Assembly (NCBI GenBank): GCA_027924585.1
Contig: BSBM01001138.1
Location: forward strand, 12,023,001-12,087,000
Source of the DNA: Larix kaempferi
Lineage: Eukaryota > Streptophyta > Pinopsida > Pinales > Pinaceae
DNA length: 64,000 nt
Reading direction: 5' to 3'
The notes beneath the pieces are model-generated. The model was not told the origin of the DNA, searched no databases, and was given only the letters and a program-made list of their open reading frames with translations. Position 1 is the stretch's first letter. Every line of letters starts with the position of its first letter. The translations under genes and the position numbers were made by a program. Of this stretch, positions 23,769 through 34,700 are shown piece by piece.

Positions 23769-25792
23769 TGTAATGTCCCTTTTTAATAATTTTATTAGAA
23801 TGGAAATTTTTTCACTTTTTTCCCTAATTCGACCTTTGACTAGTTTTGATGTCTAGGTCTCCAATTTGCTCCAAATGCTCCCAAATCTTCCGAAGAGGTG
23901 TATGAATGATATTAATACTTGATTATGATGTTCAGGTATGATTTAAGACCATTAAAACACTTCTGCAAACTCCTTTAAGATTCTGGTCAATGTATGGTAT
24001 TTTACTAGCAATTTCTCTTTGACTAGTATTGGTCCTTTGTCTCCAAATGACTCCAAATTCTCCCAAATTGCTACATAAGGTACTTGGATGATATTAAGAC
24101 ATATTTATAATTTTTATGGATGCTCTGGAGTGTTCATATGACTTATGAAACTCCTCTTTCAAATTTTGTCAAGATAGGGATTTTACTAGTAAATTGTGGT
24201 TCAAATCCCCTAGGGGTAGATGATGAAAATGACTTTCCAAATGCACTCAATCCAACTCGAATTTTTGAATGGAATAAGGAGAAATATAAAGGACATAAAA
24301 ATGAAATAATATGCATCACCATTCAACCTTTAATGTATGCTATAACTCCATTAAATCAGATGCAAAACAACTAGTCTCGACCTTGGGGGAAATGGCATTA
24401 AATCTTCTTCAAATGGTATTAAACTGATCAAAATGACTCAAAATGCTTAATTAATGAACATGAAACTTGTGAAAATCATAAATGACAGTCCATTAATCAT
24501 GAATACATCAGAGGAATGATATTTCATTTGAATACATCAGTACATCATTGCTACACATCAAGGTAGTGGGGAAATGGCACCGTTCTTTCATTAAAAATCA
24601 GATTTATACATTTACACTTGGAATTTCGACCTAAAAATTTCTGAAGATGAAGAACATAGTATTTAATTCATATTACAAAATAAATGGGGCATTAGAAGCT
24701 CCCCCAAAGAGTAGAATATTTCACCAAAAACGCCATCCCTCAAGGATCAAGAATATGCCATGAAAACTGGAAATGGTTGAAGGAGTGAGATGCACTAGAA
24801 GAAACCATGATCTACCCTGTAGCTTAAAATTACAAATTAAGACTCCATTAAATCTATAAATGAAAGGTCTGAATGGCCTTTCCAATTACCAAGTTGGATG
24901 GGAATCTTTCACCCTCGAAATTGGCTAAGGAAAGAAACTAGTCATCCACTAGCTCTCCCTCTTCACAAATGCAATTGAAAATTCTAAAAATGATCAAAAG
25001 ATCCTATTCTTCTTTGTTCACAACTTTTATAAACTTCTAATGTCCTCCATGGGTCAAATTCCTTCCAAGATCTTCATCCCAACTCAAGTTGGGAAGAGAT
25101 TCCCAAGTATGTCACTTGTTCTTCCAATTCTAGCTCCCTTCTTCTCCAAATTCGACCTGGTGTCTCTTTGGCTGCCCTAACTCACTTGAGCGCCCTATTG
25201 GAGGCTATTTTTAGCCCTGGCATGTCATATATGTCATATTTCAACCTTTAGGTCTGATTTGTGTCATAGGTGTCATAGATTCTTCATCATTGTTGTCATA
25301 GGAGTTAGGGAATCTAGCCCAAGTGTCCACAAACCTTTAGTTTGACTCTTCCTCTTCCATGGAGGTTACCATTCCATCCAAATTCGACCTATGATGCTAA
25401 ATGCCATGTGTATGAGCCTACCAACTCATCCAAGAATGTTTTCCTTCTCATGGATTTGAAATGGCAAGAGAGAGATGCCATGTGGCATTGAAAAATCAAG
25501 CTAGTGTGGGTCCCACATCCTCCATATGTCTTCAAAACCAATTGCCACCTATAATTTCTCTTGTATTTATTTATTTAGCTCCTTATATTAAATATTTTTT
25601 CCATTCTAATGTTCAAACATCATTTATTATCTCCCTTATCTCAAATCCCAAGGCTTCCACCCCCAACCTAGGAAACTAGTAATTTTCCTCCTTGGCAATT
25701 ATTTGGCCCTTTACATCAATTTGAAAAAATCTCATGAATATGGCCAATGGGTTTAGTCCATTGTGACCCAATGCCACATTTGGGACATGACA
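23769..25792 (-). repeat. 3' LTR of the non-autonomous element
   Basis: This 2,024-bp copy lies next to the purine-rich tract. It aligns throughout with 28292-30304 apart from scattered substitutions and small indels, for example near 25190 where one copy has additional sequence. Confidence 0.88.
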
Positions 25793-25806
25793 ATCCTCCC
25801 TTCCCA
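25793..25806 (-). other. Polypurine tract of the non-autonomous element
   Basis: Immediately before the 3' LTR the minus strand reads TTGGGAAGGGAGGAT, a purine run in the position where plus-strand DNA synthesis is primed. Confidence 0.65.
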
Positions 25807-25905
25807 ATATTGCTTGTACTCAAGCAATTTCAAACATGGGTGTTGAAGAACCTGCTTTCTATATAATTCTTTGAAGTTGCCATTGAGTTGCCCAACTTTG
25901 AGTCT

Positions 25906-28246
25906 TCAAAATTCCATGAAGATTTTAGAGAAGAACCACCATGCTTGCTGCTGCACTACACTGATTAAAATCACTTTATTCAGTGGGGAATTCATTCCCC
26001 ATACTACTTGTTTCCCCCCAAAATTGAAACCAATGAGACTAAGAATTATCCTAGGGTCCCATTGCCTGTATTGCACTCCAACAATTAGAAGTGCTCTCCA
26101 ATTCATAGTTCCTGGATCCCATTTTCTTGTATGCATTCTTCCAAACATCACGAGTACAGAATATTTATCATCAAAGTACATAACAACATAATGAAAATGT
26201 ACATCGAGAAGATGCTCCATCAAAGAATCATGAAAGTGCTTATACCTCCAAACAAGTATATCACCATTTTCCAAGTGCATACAAGCATCAAGTAACCAAT
26301 CAAATCTACTCCAATGACATAGGTGAGGATCCCATGTCCTATCATGCTGCTCCAAAAGGATGTGATATGCATCAAAATATCCATCCATGTATTCTTTCAT
26401 CCAAAAAGTGAATGAAGAATCTCCACTAAAATCTGAACTGAATAATGAGCAAGAAAAAACAAGGAGACTTCAAATGACTCAAAGAAGTCTCACCCATACA
26501 TCCATGAATGTGAAAATAATAAAGATATAACAAAGTATGTGGCTGCCAACAAAAATGTTCCCCAATCATAAATCTATTCACCCAAGTGTTGGATGAAGTT
26601 CCTCCAACATCAAATGAACCAAGTGTCGAGCAAGAAAAACCATGAGTCTTCAAGTGACTCAAATGCATATCATAGGTGCATCATCATAAAGTAACAAAGG
26701 ATTCCGCTGCAAATGTGAATAAGAATGTGCTCCAACCATGTCATCATAAAAAATAAATCTAGGAGTTCCATACACCTCATGTGGCACCATAAAAAAGAAT
26801 TCTTTCACCCATACTTCATTGAGACTAATGCTGCAAAACATGGAATTGTAGGATGTAGGAGAATGAACTAACTCACCCAAATGATAAAAAAGTGCAAAAG
26901 TCTCATCATGGGACGGATCCATATGGGTAGTATCATGTAGCTCCTTCAAAAGTGTGAAATATTTGTCATAGATTGGTTCCAATGTAGAGGAATCATGCTC
27001 TTCTTTAAAAATTGCATAACCTTCATCAAGAGACAATTCAAGTTCCTCTTCCACCACATCAAGTGTTTGGATCTATTCAAGTTCATATTCAAACACATCA
27101 ATCACATTCAAATTTCCACAGTTCTCATGATCCACCATGTCATGAGAATCCTCCAAACAATCTACCATTTGACAATCTGAAACATAGGAGGAAAAAAAAG
27201 TATCTTGCAACTTTTCAAGAAGTTGCTCATTTTGAATTGTGAGCTTATGATTATCCTCATTATTATTCAAGTATGCATCATGTAACAATTCATTAAGCTC
27301 AAACAAATGGTTTCTATAAAAAAGCAAAGACATAAAATTACCTTTGATGTGGCACATTTCTCTTTGAATCTTCTCCATGTCTTCAAGGAAGGATGTTTCC
27401 TCCAATGAAGTATCTCTCCAACAAGAATTTGACACCAATGCTTAAGTGTCATGGAGAATGATAAGGGACTCTTGGATCTTCTTTTCATTCATCTTTAAGG
27501 ACCCTTCAAGAAAATGAGGCTCTTGCAAATGAACCTCCTCATCTTCTTCCTTCTTACTTGGACCAACTTCATGAAGCTTAAGTGGTGATGGGGAAGTTGA
27601 CCTTGTTTCTTCTTCAACTGCTACAAGGTCTTCATTTTAATGCTTAAGGGAATTTTGGCTTGCAACAATACTATCAAAAGTAATCTCTATGTAACCAACA
27701 TATATGCGTGAGCACCCATCAGTAGGTACTCCTTCATAGTTCAAGCATCCATCAATAAATGCTCCTTGATTCATGTCCAAGGTAGAATGTGTCTCGAAAT
27801 GATCTTCAATATTTTCAATAGGATCTTCTTCATGATCATGTGATGTCTCTTCATCTTTTTTAGAGTCACTTGGGAGTGAATTTTGATCCTCTTCATGTAA
27901 TTATTCTTCTACTTCACTTATTTCAGAACTAGGTGGTTCATGGGTCTCCTCCTTTTTCTCCTTCAAGCAAGCTAATGCATTTTTCCCCTTGGTTTTCTTA
28001 AGATCAATATATTTTCTCCTAAGTTAGATAGCCAACAATTTGAATCATTTCACAAGCTGCATGTTCATGTCTTCAAATATTTTTTTCATGATTTTTATAT
28101 GCTCCTCACCATCATATGAGGTTCCCTCTTCATCCCTAGTCATAGTTTCCTCAGAAAAATTGTTTTTCTTTTCCTACTTTTTCCTCTTCAACAAAAGAAC
28201 TTTTGATTTCAATATCTAATGGTGGTCCCTGAATTATTTTACTCAT
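25906..28246 (-). pseudogene. Decayed ~750-aa acidic ORF of the non-autonomous element, no known domain
   Basis: The reading frame starts at ATG 28246, only about 20 bp inside the PBS (MSKIIQGPPLDIEIK). It shifts frame once near 28155-28172 and then stays in a single frame through 27438-27073 and 27057-26659, broken by TGA/TAA codons. It shifts near 26660 (26668-26426 carries it) and returns to the former frame for 26400-25906. The N-terminal half is Glu/Asp/Lys-rich and may form coiled coils. The middle contains LDEGYAIFKEEHDSSTLEPI. The C-terminal part has three W-D-P motifs (RTWDPHLCHW, RKWDPGTMNW, RQWDPRII). No CCHC knuckle, DSG, YxDD or integrase motif is seen. I do not recognise the protein. 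Three large open blocks in one frame show it was once coding. Confidence 0.6.
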
Positions 28247-28266
28247 GAATATTAGACCACATAAGG

Positions 28267-28291
28267 TGCCAAGATCATGCTATGATACTAC
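28267..28291 (-). other. Primer-binding site (tRNA-Met-like) of the non-autonomous element
   Basis: Just inside the 5' LTR the minus strand reads GTAGTATCATAGCATGATC. It matches the plant initiator-tRNA-Met PBS TGGTATCAGAGC with two or three changes. Such changes fit an old copy. Confidence 0.6.
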
Positions 28292-30304
28292 TGTAATGTC
28301 CCTTTTTAATAATTTTATTAAAATGGCAAATTTTTCACTTTTTTCCCTAATTCGACCTTTGACTAGTTTTGATGTCTAGGTCTCCAATTTGCTCCAAATG
28401 CTCCCAAATCTTATGAGGAGGTGTATGAATGATATTAAGAATTTATTATGATGTTCAATGATGATTTAAGTCCATTAAAACACTTCTGCAAACTCCTTTA
28501 AGATTCTGGTCAATGTATGGTATTTTACTAGCAATTTCTCTTTGACTAGTATTGGTCCTTGGTCTCCAAATGACTCCAAATTCTCCCAAATTGATACAGA
28601 AGGTACTTGGATGATATTAAGACATATTTATAATTTTTATGGATGATATTGAGTGTTCATATGACTTCTACAACTCATCTTTCAAATCTGGTCAAGATAG
28701 GGATTTTACTAGTAAATTGTGGTTCAAATCCCCTAGGGGTAGATGATGAAAATGACTTTCCAAATGCACTCAATCCAACTCGAATTTCAGAATGGAATCA
28801 GGGGACATATAAAGGAAATAAAATTGAACTCATATGCATCACCATTAAACCTTTAATGTTTTTTATAACTCCCTTAAATCAGATGCAAATCAACTAGTCT
28901 CGACCTTGGGGGAAATGGCATTAAATCTTCTTCAAATGGTATTAAACTGATCAAAATGACTCCAAATGCTGAAGTACTGAACATGAAACTTGTGAAGATC
29001 ATAAATGAAATTCCTTTAATCATGAATACATCAGAGGAATGATATTTCATTCGAATACATCAGTACATCATTGCTACACATCAGGGTAGTGGGGAAATGG
29101 CACCATTCTTTCATTAAAAATCAGATTTATACATTTACACTTGGAATTTCGACCTGAAAATTTCTGAAGATGAAGAAAAGAGTATTTAATTCATATTACA
29201 AAATAAATGGGGCATTATAATCTCCCCCAAAGAGTACAATAGCTCACCAAAAACGCCCTCCCTCAAGGATCAAGAATATGCCATGAAAACAGGAAATGGT
29301 TGAAGGAGTGAGATGCACTAGAAGAAACCATGAGCTGCCCTGTATCTTACACCTGAAAATTAAAACTCCATTAAAGATCCAAATTAAAGGTCTGAATGTC
29401 CTTTCCAATTACCAACTTGGATGGGAATCTTTCACCCTTGAAATTGGCTAAGGCAAGAAACTAGTCATCCACTAGCTCTCCCTCTTCACAAATGCAATTG
29501 CAAATTCTAAAAATGATCACAAGAACCTATTATTCTTTGTTCATGAATTCTATAAACTTCTAATGTCCTCCATGGGTCGAATTTCTTCCAAGAGCTTCAT
29601 GCCAACTCAAGTTGGGAAGAGATTCCCAAGTATGCCACTTGTCCTTCCAATTCTAACTCCCTCCTCCTTCTCCAAATTCGACTTAGTGTCTCTTTGGCTT
29701 CCGCGCCCTCTTGGAGGCTATTTTTATCCCTGACATGTCATGTATTTCATATGTCAGCCTTCAGGTCTGATTTGTGTCATAGGTGTCATAGACTCTTCAT
29801 CATTGTTGTCATAGGAGTTAGGGAATCTAGCCCAAGTGTCCACAAACCTCTAGTTTGACTCTTCCTCTTCCATGGAGGTTACCATTCCATCCAAGTTCGA
29901 CCTATGATGCTAAATTCCATGTGTATCACCCTACCAACTCATCCAATAATGTTTTCCTTCTCATGGATTCGAAATGGCAAGAGAGAGATGCCATGTGGCA
30001 TTGAAAAATCAAGCTAGTGTGGGTCCCACATCCTCCATATGTTTTCAAAACCAATTGCCACTTAGAATTTCTCTTGTATTTATTTATTTAGCTCCTTTAT
30101 TAAATATTTATCCCATTCTAATGTTCAAACATAATTTATTATCCCCCTTATCTCAAATCCCAAGGCTTCCACCCCCAACCTAGGAAACTAGTAATTTTCC
30201 TTTTTGGCAATTATTTGGCCCTTAACATCAATTTGACAAACTCTCATGAATATGGACAATGGGTTTAGGCCATTGTGACCCAATGCCACATTTGGGATAT
30301 GACA
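28292..30304 (-). repeat. 5' LTR of the non-autonomous element
   Basis: This 2,013-bp copy is the 5' LTR in element orientation because the PBS-like site abuts its inner end (28291). It starts TGTCATATCCC on the minus strand, one change from the other copy, and ends GGGACATTACA. Small minus- or plus-strand frames inside it are not conserved between the two copies. Confidence 0.88.
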
Positions 30305-31552
30305 ACTATCTATCTAGCTCATGATTGAATGTGAATGTTTTCACGAGATTATCATAGTATAGATAAAGCTCTAATAAATAACTAAATTAAACAGGAGTTA
30401 ACATCCCGGGGGATTAAGTAAGTTTGGGTTTCTTTTGGAACCAGCTTAGATCCATATTAACACTGGACCTAATAAGCACCGAGAGAAATACAAAAATAAA
30501 TAGAAGCACATACTTATTGTTGCTTAAAATATTGGGGGTTCAAATGGATCGATGATGGTTTATTATTCTTATTTGGTTATTATCTAGTTTTAATTCTTTT
30601 TCCTTATTCTAGACTTCAATTTTTTTCCATTTAGTCTAATAGCGTTATAGATGTTACACATCTACTTGGGCTATATATGCACCTTGCTACTTTTTGGAAT
30701 CAATTTATCGTGGGTTAGTTTGAGTTTTGATTTTTGATCTACTTGTTTATGATTCTGTTACCCAAATGGCACTACTTAGCACTACATGCCATCTTATTTT
30801 GGATTCTTAGAATAAGTTTACGAGAGTTACATGGAAAATTTAAATATAGAAACCTCTAAGACACAAGACTATGAAATGGAAGAAACTTATTAGTCAATCC
30901 TTTGTGTTAAGGTGGCTTTCTATTTATGGTTTTGTATTTAGTAAAGGTGATGAAACTTACTTTTCTTACATGCCATGTTAGCAATTGTTAGGGAGTAGGA
31001 AATCAGGGGATGTGTACCTTTTGTTATGATAGGGAAAGGAAGTGAGAGTTAGAGTTGATTCTCAATATAAATGGAAAATGGGTTTCTTTCAACGGAAAAT
31101 CTAGAATGAGGGGGATTTAACCAGGACTGGTACAGTTAAGTGGGTCTTTAACACATAAATATCCTTTTGAAAAGAGATTAGACCAGCTCATCCCGCAAGG
31201 GAAACTAAGCCACTTTTTGGAAATACAAATTCAACTCATTTCAATCTTTTAGCAGTTGTTATTCTAGCTTTACATGTGCAAAGGTCATAAAAAAGGAACT
31301 TTCATGAATGATCTTGGACATCACTTTGAAAACAGGGAAACATGGATGCCCCTCAACAATTAAGAAAATAAGCACTCAATTTGATCATGTTATTTGCTTT
31401 CCTCTAAAATATCACATGCATGCTTGTAATCTGTCATGATGAAGGGTATATCTATATTTAAATTTTGATTTATCCAAATGAACTTCCAGCTTGGATCTTT
31501 CCCTAGTGGGATGAATCTATGTTCATCAAATGCTTGTTATTAAGAACTTTCT
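30305..31552. other. Gene-free stretch
   Basis: No coding frame, RNA gene or repeat stands out between the two LTR elements. It is AT-rich with scattered stops on all frames. Confidence 0.4.
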
Positions 31553-31785
31553 GAGAGCAGTGTACATTTTGCTAATAGTGTCTATAGTCCATCATGTAGA
31601 ACCTTTTAATTGTGTATGCTTAATTTGTAGTGCTTAAATTGACCAACCAACACAACATGGTTGTTATACATTTATAAATAACATATGGGTCGGATGTATA
31701 CTCAAGTCCCCCCCCCTGAAAAATAAAAAAGGATGCAGGAAAATTTTGAGAGCAGGGTGCATTTTTCAAATTGTGTCTATAGTCC
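31553..31785. repeat. Tandem duplication split by the gypsy insertion
   Basis: The block GAGAGCAGTGTACATTTT...GTCTATAGTCCATCATGTAG...CCCCCCCTGAAAA (about 31553-31748) is followed by a second copy starting GAGAGCAGGGTGCATTTTTC. That second copy reaches TATAGTCC at 31785 and then resumes after the gypsy element at 48037 (ACTCCATCATGTCAACC... to about 48195, including CCCCCCCGGAATAG). So a ~190-bp tandem duplication existed first and the gypsy element landed in the second unit. Confidence 0.85.
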
Positions 31786-34583
31786 TATTGGGTGTGTGAG
31801 CTATTTCAAATAAAAACACCTAATATTAATTATCAACAGGATCAATAAACTTAGAGTTGAAGCAAAATATATGCCAAGGTAGAAGAGGTTCTAAAGTTTC
31901 AGGTTTGTCAGACCTAAAAAATGTTTAGTAAGGAAAAAGATCGAAAGATCTTTCAAAATGAAAAACCGAGTTAAATATTTAAGAATACAATTAAATCACA
32001 TATCAGAATAGTACTAGATCATACTACTCTACTTCTATGGTTAATTAATAAGAAAGATGGAAACAAATATTGAAACATAAATTACTTCTAGAAAAGTAAG
32101 AAACTACTAAATTCAACTTCTAGATAACAACTATGAACATAATCAGAGCTACGGATACTAGATGTTTAATAGGGAGAACTTGTAAATGTAAATTATTCTA
32201 GACTAAACCATCTAATTCCACTCTTCTTGATTACGTACATCAAATGTAATAAGAACTAGAGTAAATGTATCGTAATGACTTTCAAATGTAATAAGGAAGC
32301 TAAATGGAAGTAAATCTAACTTAACTTCTACAAACAAATGTAAACTAAAAATAAACAAACTACCACTAACTTTAAACATTCTGAACTACTGTCTATCCAT
32401 ATGTGAACAACATGAAACTAATGTAAGTTAGAAGCAAATAGAAGAACTTAACAAAGATGTTAAACTGAGCTATATTAGATTTGGAAGCAAGTAGAAAACT
32501 TGATAAAGATATTTTATTATTAATCCAGATCTTGCAACATGAACATCTTCATTAAATAGAAGCTAATCTTAAGATTAACAAACTAAAAGAACTCAACAAA
32601 TAGAATTATCAACTATAACTTGGAAATAAACTATTTAGAAACAACATTTATACATTCTGAACAGTAACTAAGTAAAAAAACAGGTTAAAGAACTAAAGTT
32701 TTGAAGAAAGATAAGAAGAGGATAAGGAGGAAGTAAGAAAGGAGGAAACAATGATGAAAATTGAATTAAAAACTCCAAATAACATTAAACAAGATGAAAT
32801 TACATCTCAAACTATTAAGGAGGAACGGGAAGAATGATGATTAAGAAGTAGAAGAAATTAGATTCGGAAAAGGCCTAAAATAATACAGAAAACACACAGG
32901 TCCGAATGACGATCCGAACGTTGGTCTGAATGGCAGTCCGAATGATGATCCAAATGGAGGAAAACATTTTAAAGGGAGGGAAAGAAGAGTTTTTGGATGA
33001 TTTAATTACTAGTTGGCTTATGCAAATGATCCTACTGTGCATAGGAAGCAGTAGAGGGATTATTAGAGGCTAAGAAACTATCTATGCGAATCATTACCTA
33101 AGAGGAAGAATGATTTTATGAGAAGTAGGAAGAAGGTTGGAATAGAAGAAGAAAGAAGGTTGGAGTAGGAAGAAGGAAGAATTAACCTACAACAAACAGG
33201 AAGAAAAACTAGTAGAGGAGAAAAGAAAGAAAGGAATGCTAATTATGGAAGAATTTGGAAGCAATATCTAACTGCGATGATGGAAGAAGGACTGAAAACA
33301 AACTACAAATTATTAAACTATTGAACTATTGGTCGACGATTCTAACTTAGAAGAAGGAAGGTTGTATTAACAACAAAATATTAATTACAGAGGAATGAAG
33401 ATAATACACAAAGGAAAACGAATTAGATTACACACACATGAAATAAACTAGTTAATTGCAAGAAAGGAAATGCAAAAAATGTAAATAAAACCTCCAGTTG
33501 ATGAGGGGCCCTTCCCAACAATTGGAGGGTGAACTAGCTCAACTTAAACGACTACCAGCAGAACATAAACAAGCTGCTACTTCCATTAACTTGAGAAAAA
33601 TTATAGACTCTGTCTTCACACTATCTACGACTGCAAATTCTTGGACTAAGATTGGAAAACCATCGTGAATTCAGAAGCTAACTCGTCTCAATAACAAAGG
33701 TGGTATTTACAAGTTATAATGGTGAGAGGGTCGACAGAGTCGACCTCTCTAATAATAGAAGTGTTTAAATGACTGTAACTGTTGATTTAATTGATACATG
33801 CCAACGCAAGGAGCATCCTTCAGACTTTGACGGGGTTGTTTCCTTCACAGGGCAGCTACAGTGTCGATCTAACTCAGATGTGGATGAGCAGTGTGTTGGT
33901 GGACTGAATCATGGGTAGGCGGACTCCTTCCAGAATGACAGCATGAATGAACATGAGCAGGCGTGAACAGGTGCGCGTAACTCCCAGCCAAACGAATAAG
34001 AGAGCTGGTGCGCTGGAGTGTTGACATGGGAACAGGAGTCACGTCGGCATACTGAGCGTGATTCCAGGCTGAATGCGTAGACAAACTGGAGGTTAAAGTG
34101 TTCACGTGGACGTGGGATGTGCTGTCAGGCTTGGCGAGCATAAGGACGAATCTTTTAGAGCAATAGCTCATTAACCAGGCCCATTGCGTGTCGAACAAAA
34201 CCCATGTGTGCTTCTCTTCATTCAATGGTTTGAGATGTGTCAACCATGGATTTCGCGGGCTGAACGGAGGGCTGAACGATGAGTTGAATGCGTTTTACGC
34301 TAAGCATGTAGCGCATGGTCTGAATGATGGGTCATTTGCAAATCGTAGCCTGTCAATTAAAACCATAAGTGTTAATTATGCCCAAAAACATCATTTTAAT
34401 CATAAATAAACCATAATATATGAAACATAATAAGATTTGCATGGTAAGTGAATTTGTGCATGCCTAGACTGTTTGATGAGCTGAATGGCTAAGAAAACAA
34501 CTTACTATAGCAAAAACGATAGGAATAACACCACTTCTAGTAAACTGAATGATAAAAAATGGTGACAAAATTGGACACCAACA
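31786..34583 (-). repeat. 3' LTR of the gypsy element
   Basis: This 2,798-bp copy matches 45249-48036 along its length. Its terminal CA (minus strand) has mutated to TA at 31786-31787 (plus strand TA instead of TG). The inner end is TGTTGGTGTCC next to the purine tract. Confidence 0.93.
32901..32960. repeat. 12-bp tandem array in the LTR (copy 1)
   Basis: Five 12-bp units: TCCGAATGACGA, TCCGAACGTTGG, TCTGAATGGCAG, TCCGAATGATGA, TCCAAATGGAGG. The corresponding array in the other LTR is at 46365-46424. Position within a U3-like region suggests a cluster of protein-binding sites, but this is inference. Confidence 0.85.
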
Positions 34584-34594
34584 TTCCCCCAAAT
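34584..34594 (-). other. Polypurine tract of the gypsy element
   Basis: The minus strand reads TTTGGGGGAA immediately before the 3' LTR start TGTTGG. This is the expected site for plus-strand priming. Confidence 0.7.
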
Positions 34595-34700
34595 CGGAGT
34601 CATGCCAGGTCCCACTGAGCAAAACAAAAAATGATTAGGAAGAAGGCCGAGCTGCGGTAGCAACGGTCTTCGACTCGAATGATGGAGATGCATGCTTGGC

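Larger units (their letters stand above)
23769..30304 (-). mobile_element. Non-autonomous LTR retrotransposon without gag-pol
   Basis: Two direct LTRs (23769-25792 and 28292-30304) enclose a 2.5-kb interior. Termini on the minus strand are TGTCATGTCCC and GGGACATTACA. Flanks are GCTAT and ACTAT, a 5-bp target duplication with one mismatch. A PBS-like site beside the right LTR and a purine tract beside the left LTR fix minus-strand orientation. The interior encodes no recognisable Gag, protease, RT or integrase, only one long decayed acidic frame. By eye the first ~470 LTR bases differ at roughly 25 positions, so the insertion is old. LARD-like is the nearest described class, but those usually lack an ORF. 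Confidence 0.88.

Noticed and set aside
25906-26400. Host gene with WDP motifs
   Set aside because: It lies between two LTRs with retrotransposon boundary signals and in the frame of the element's long ORF, so it belongs to the element.
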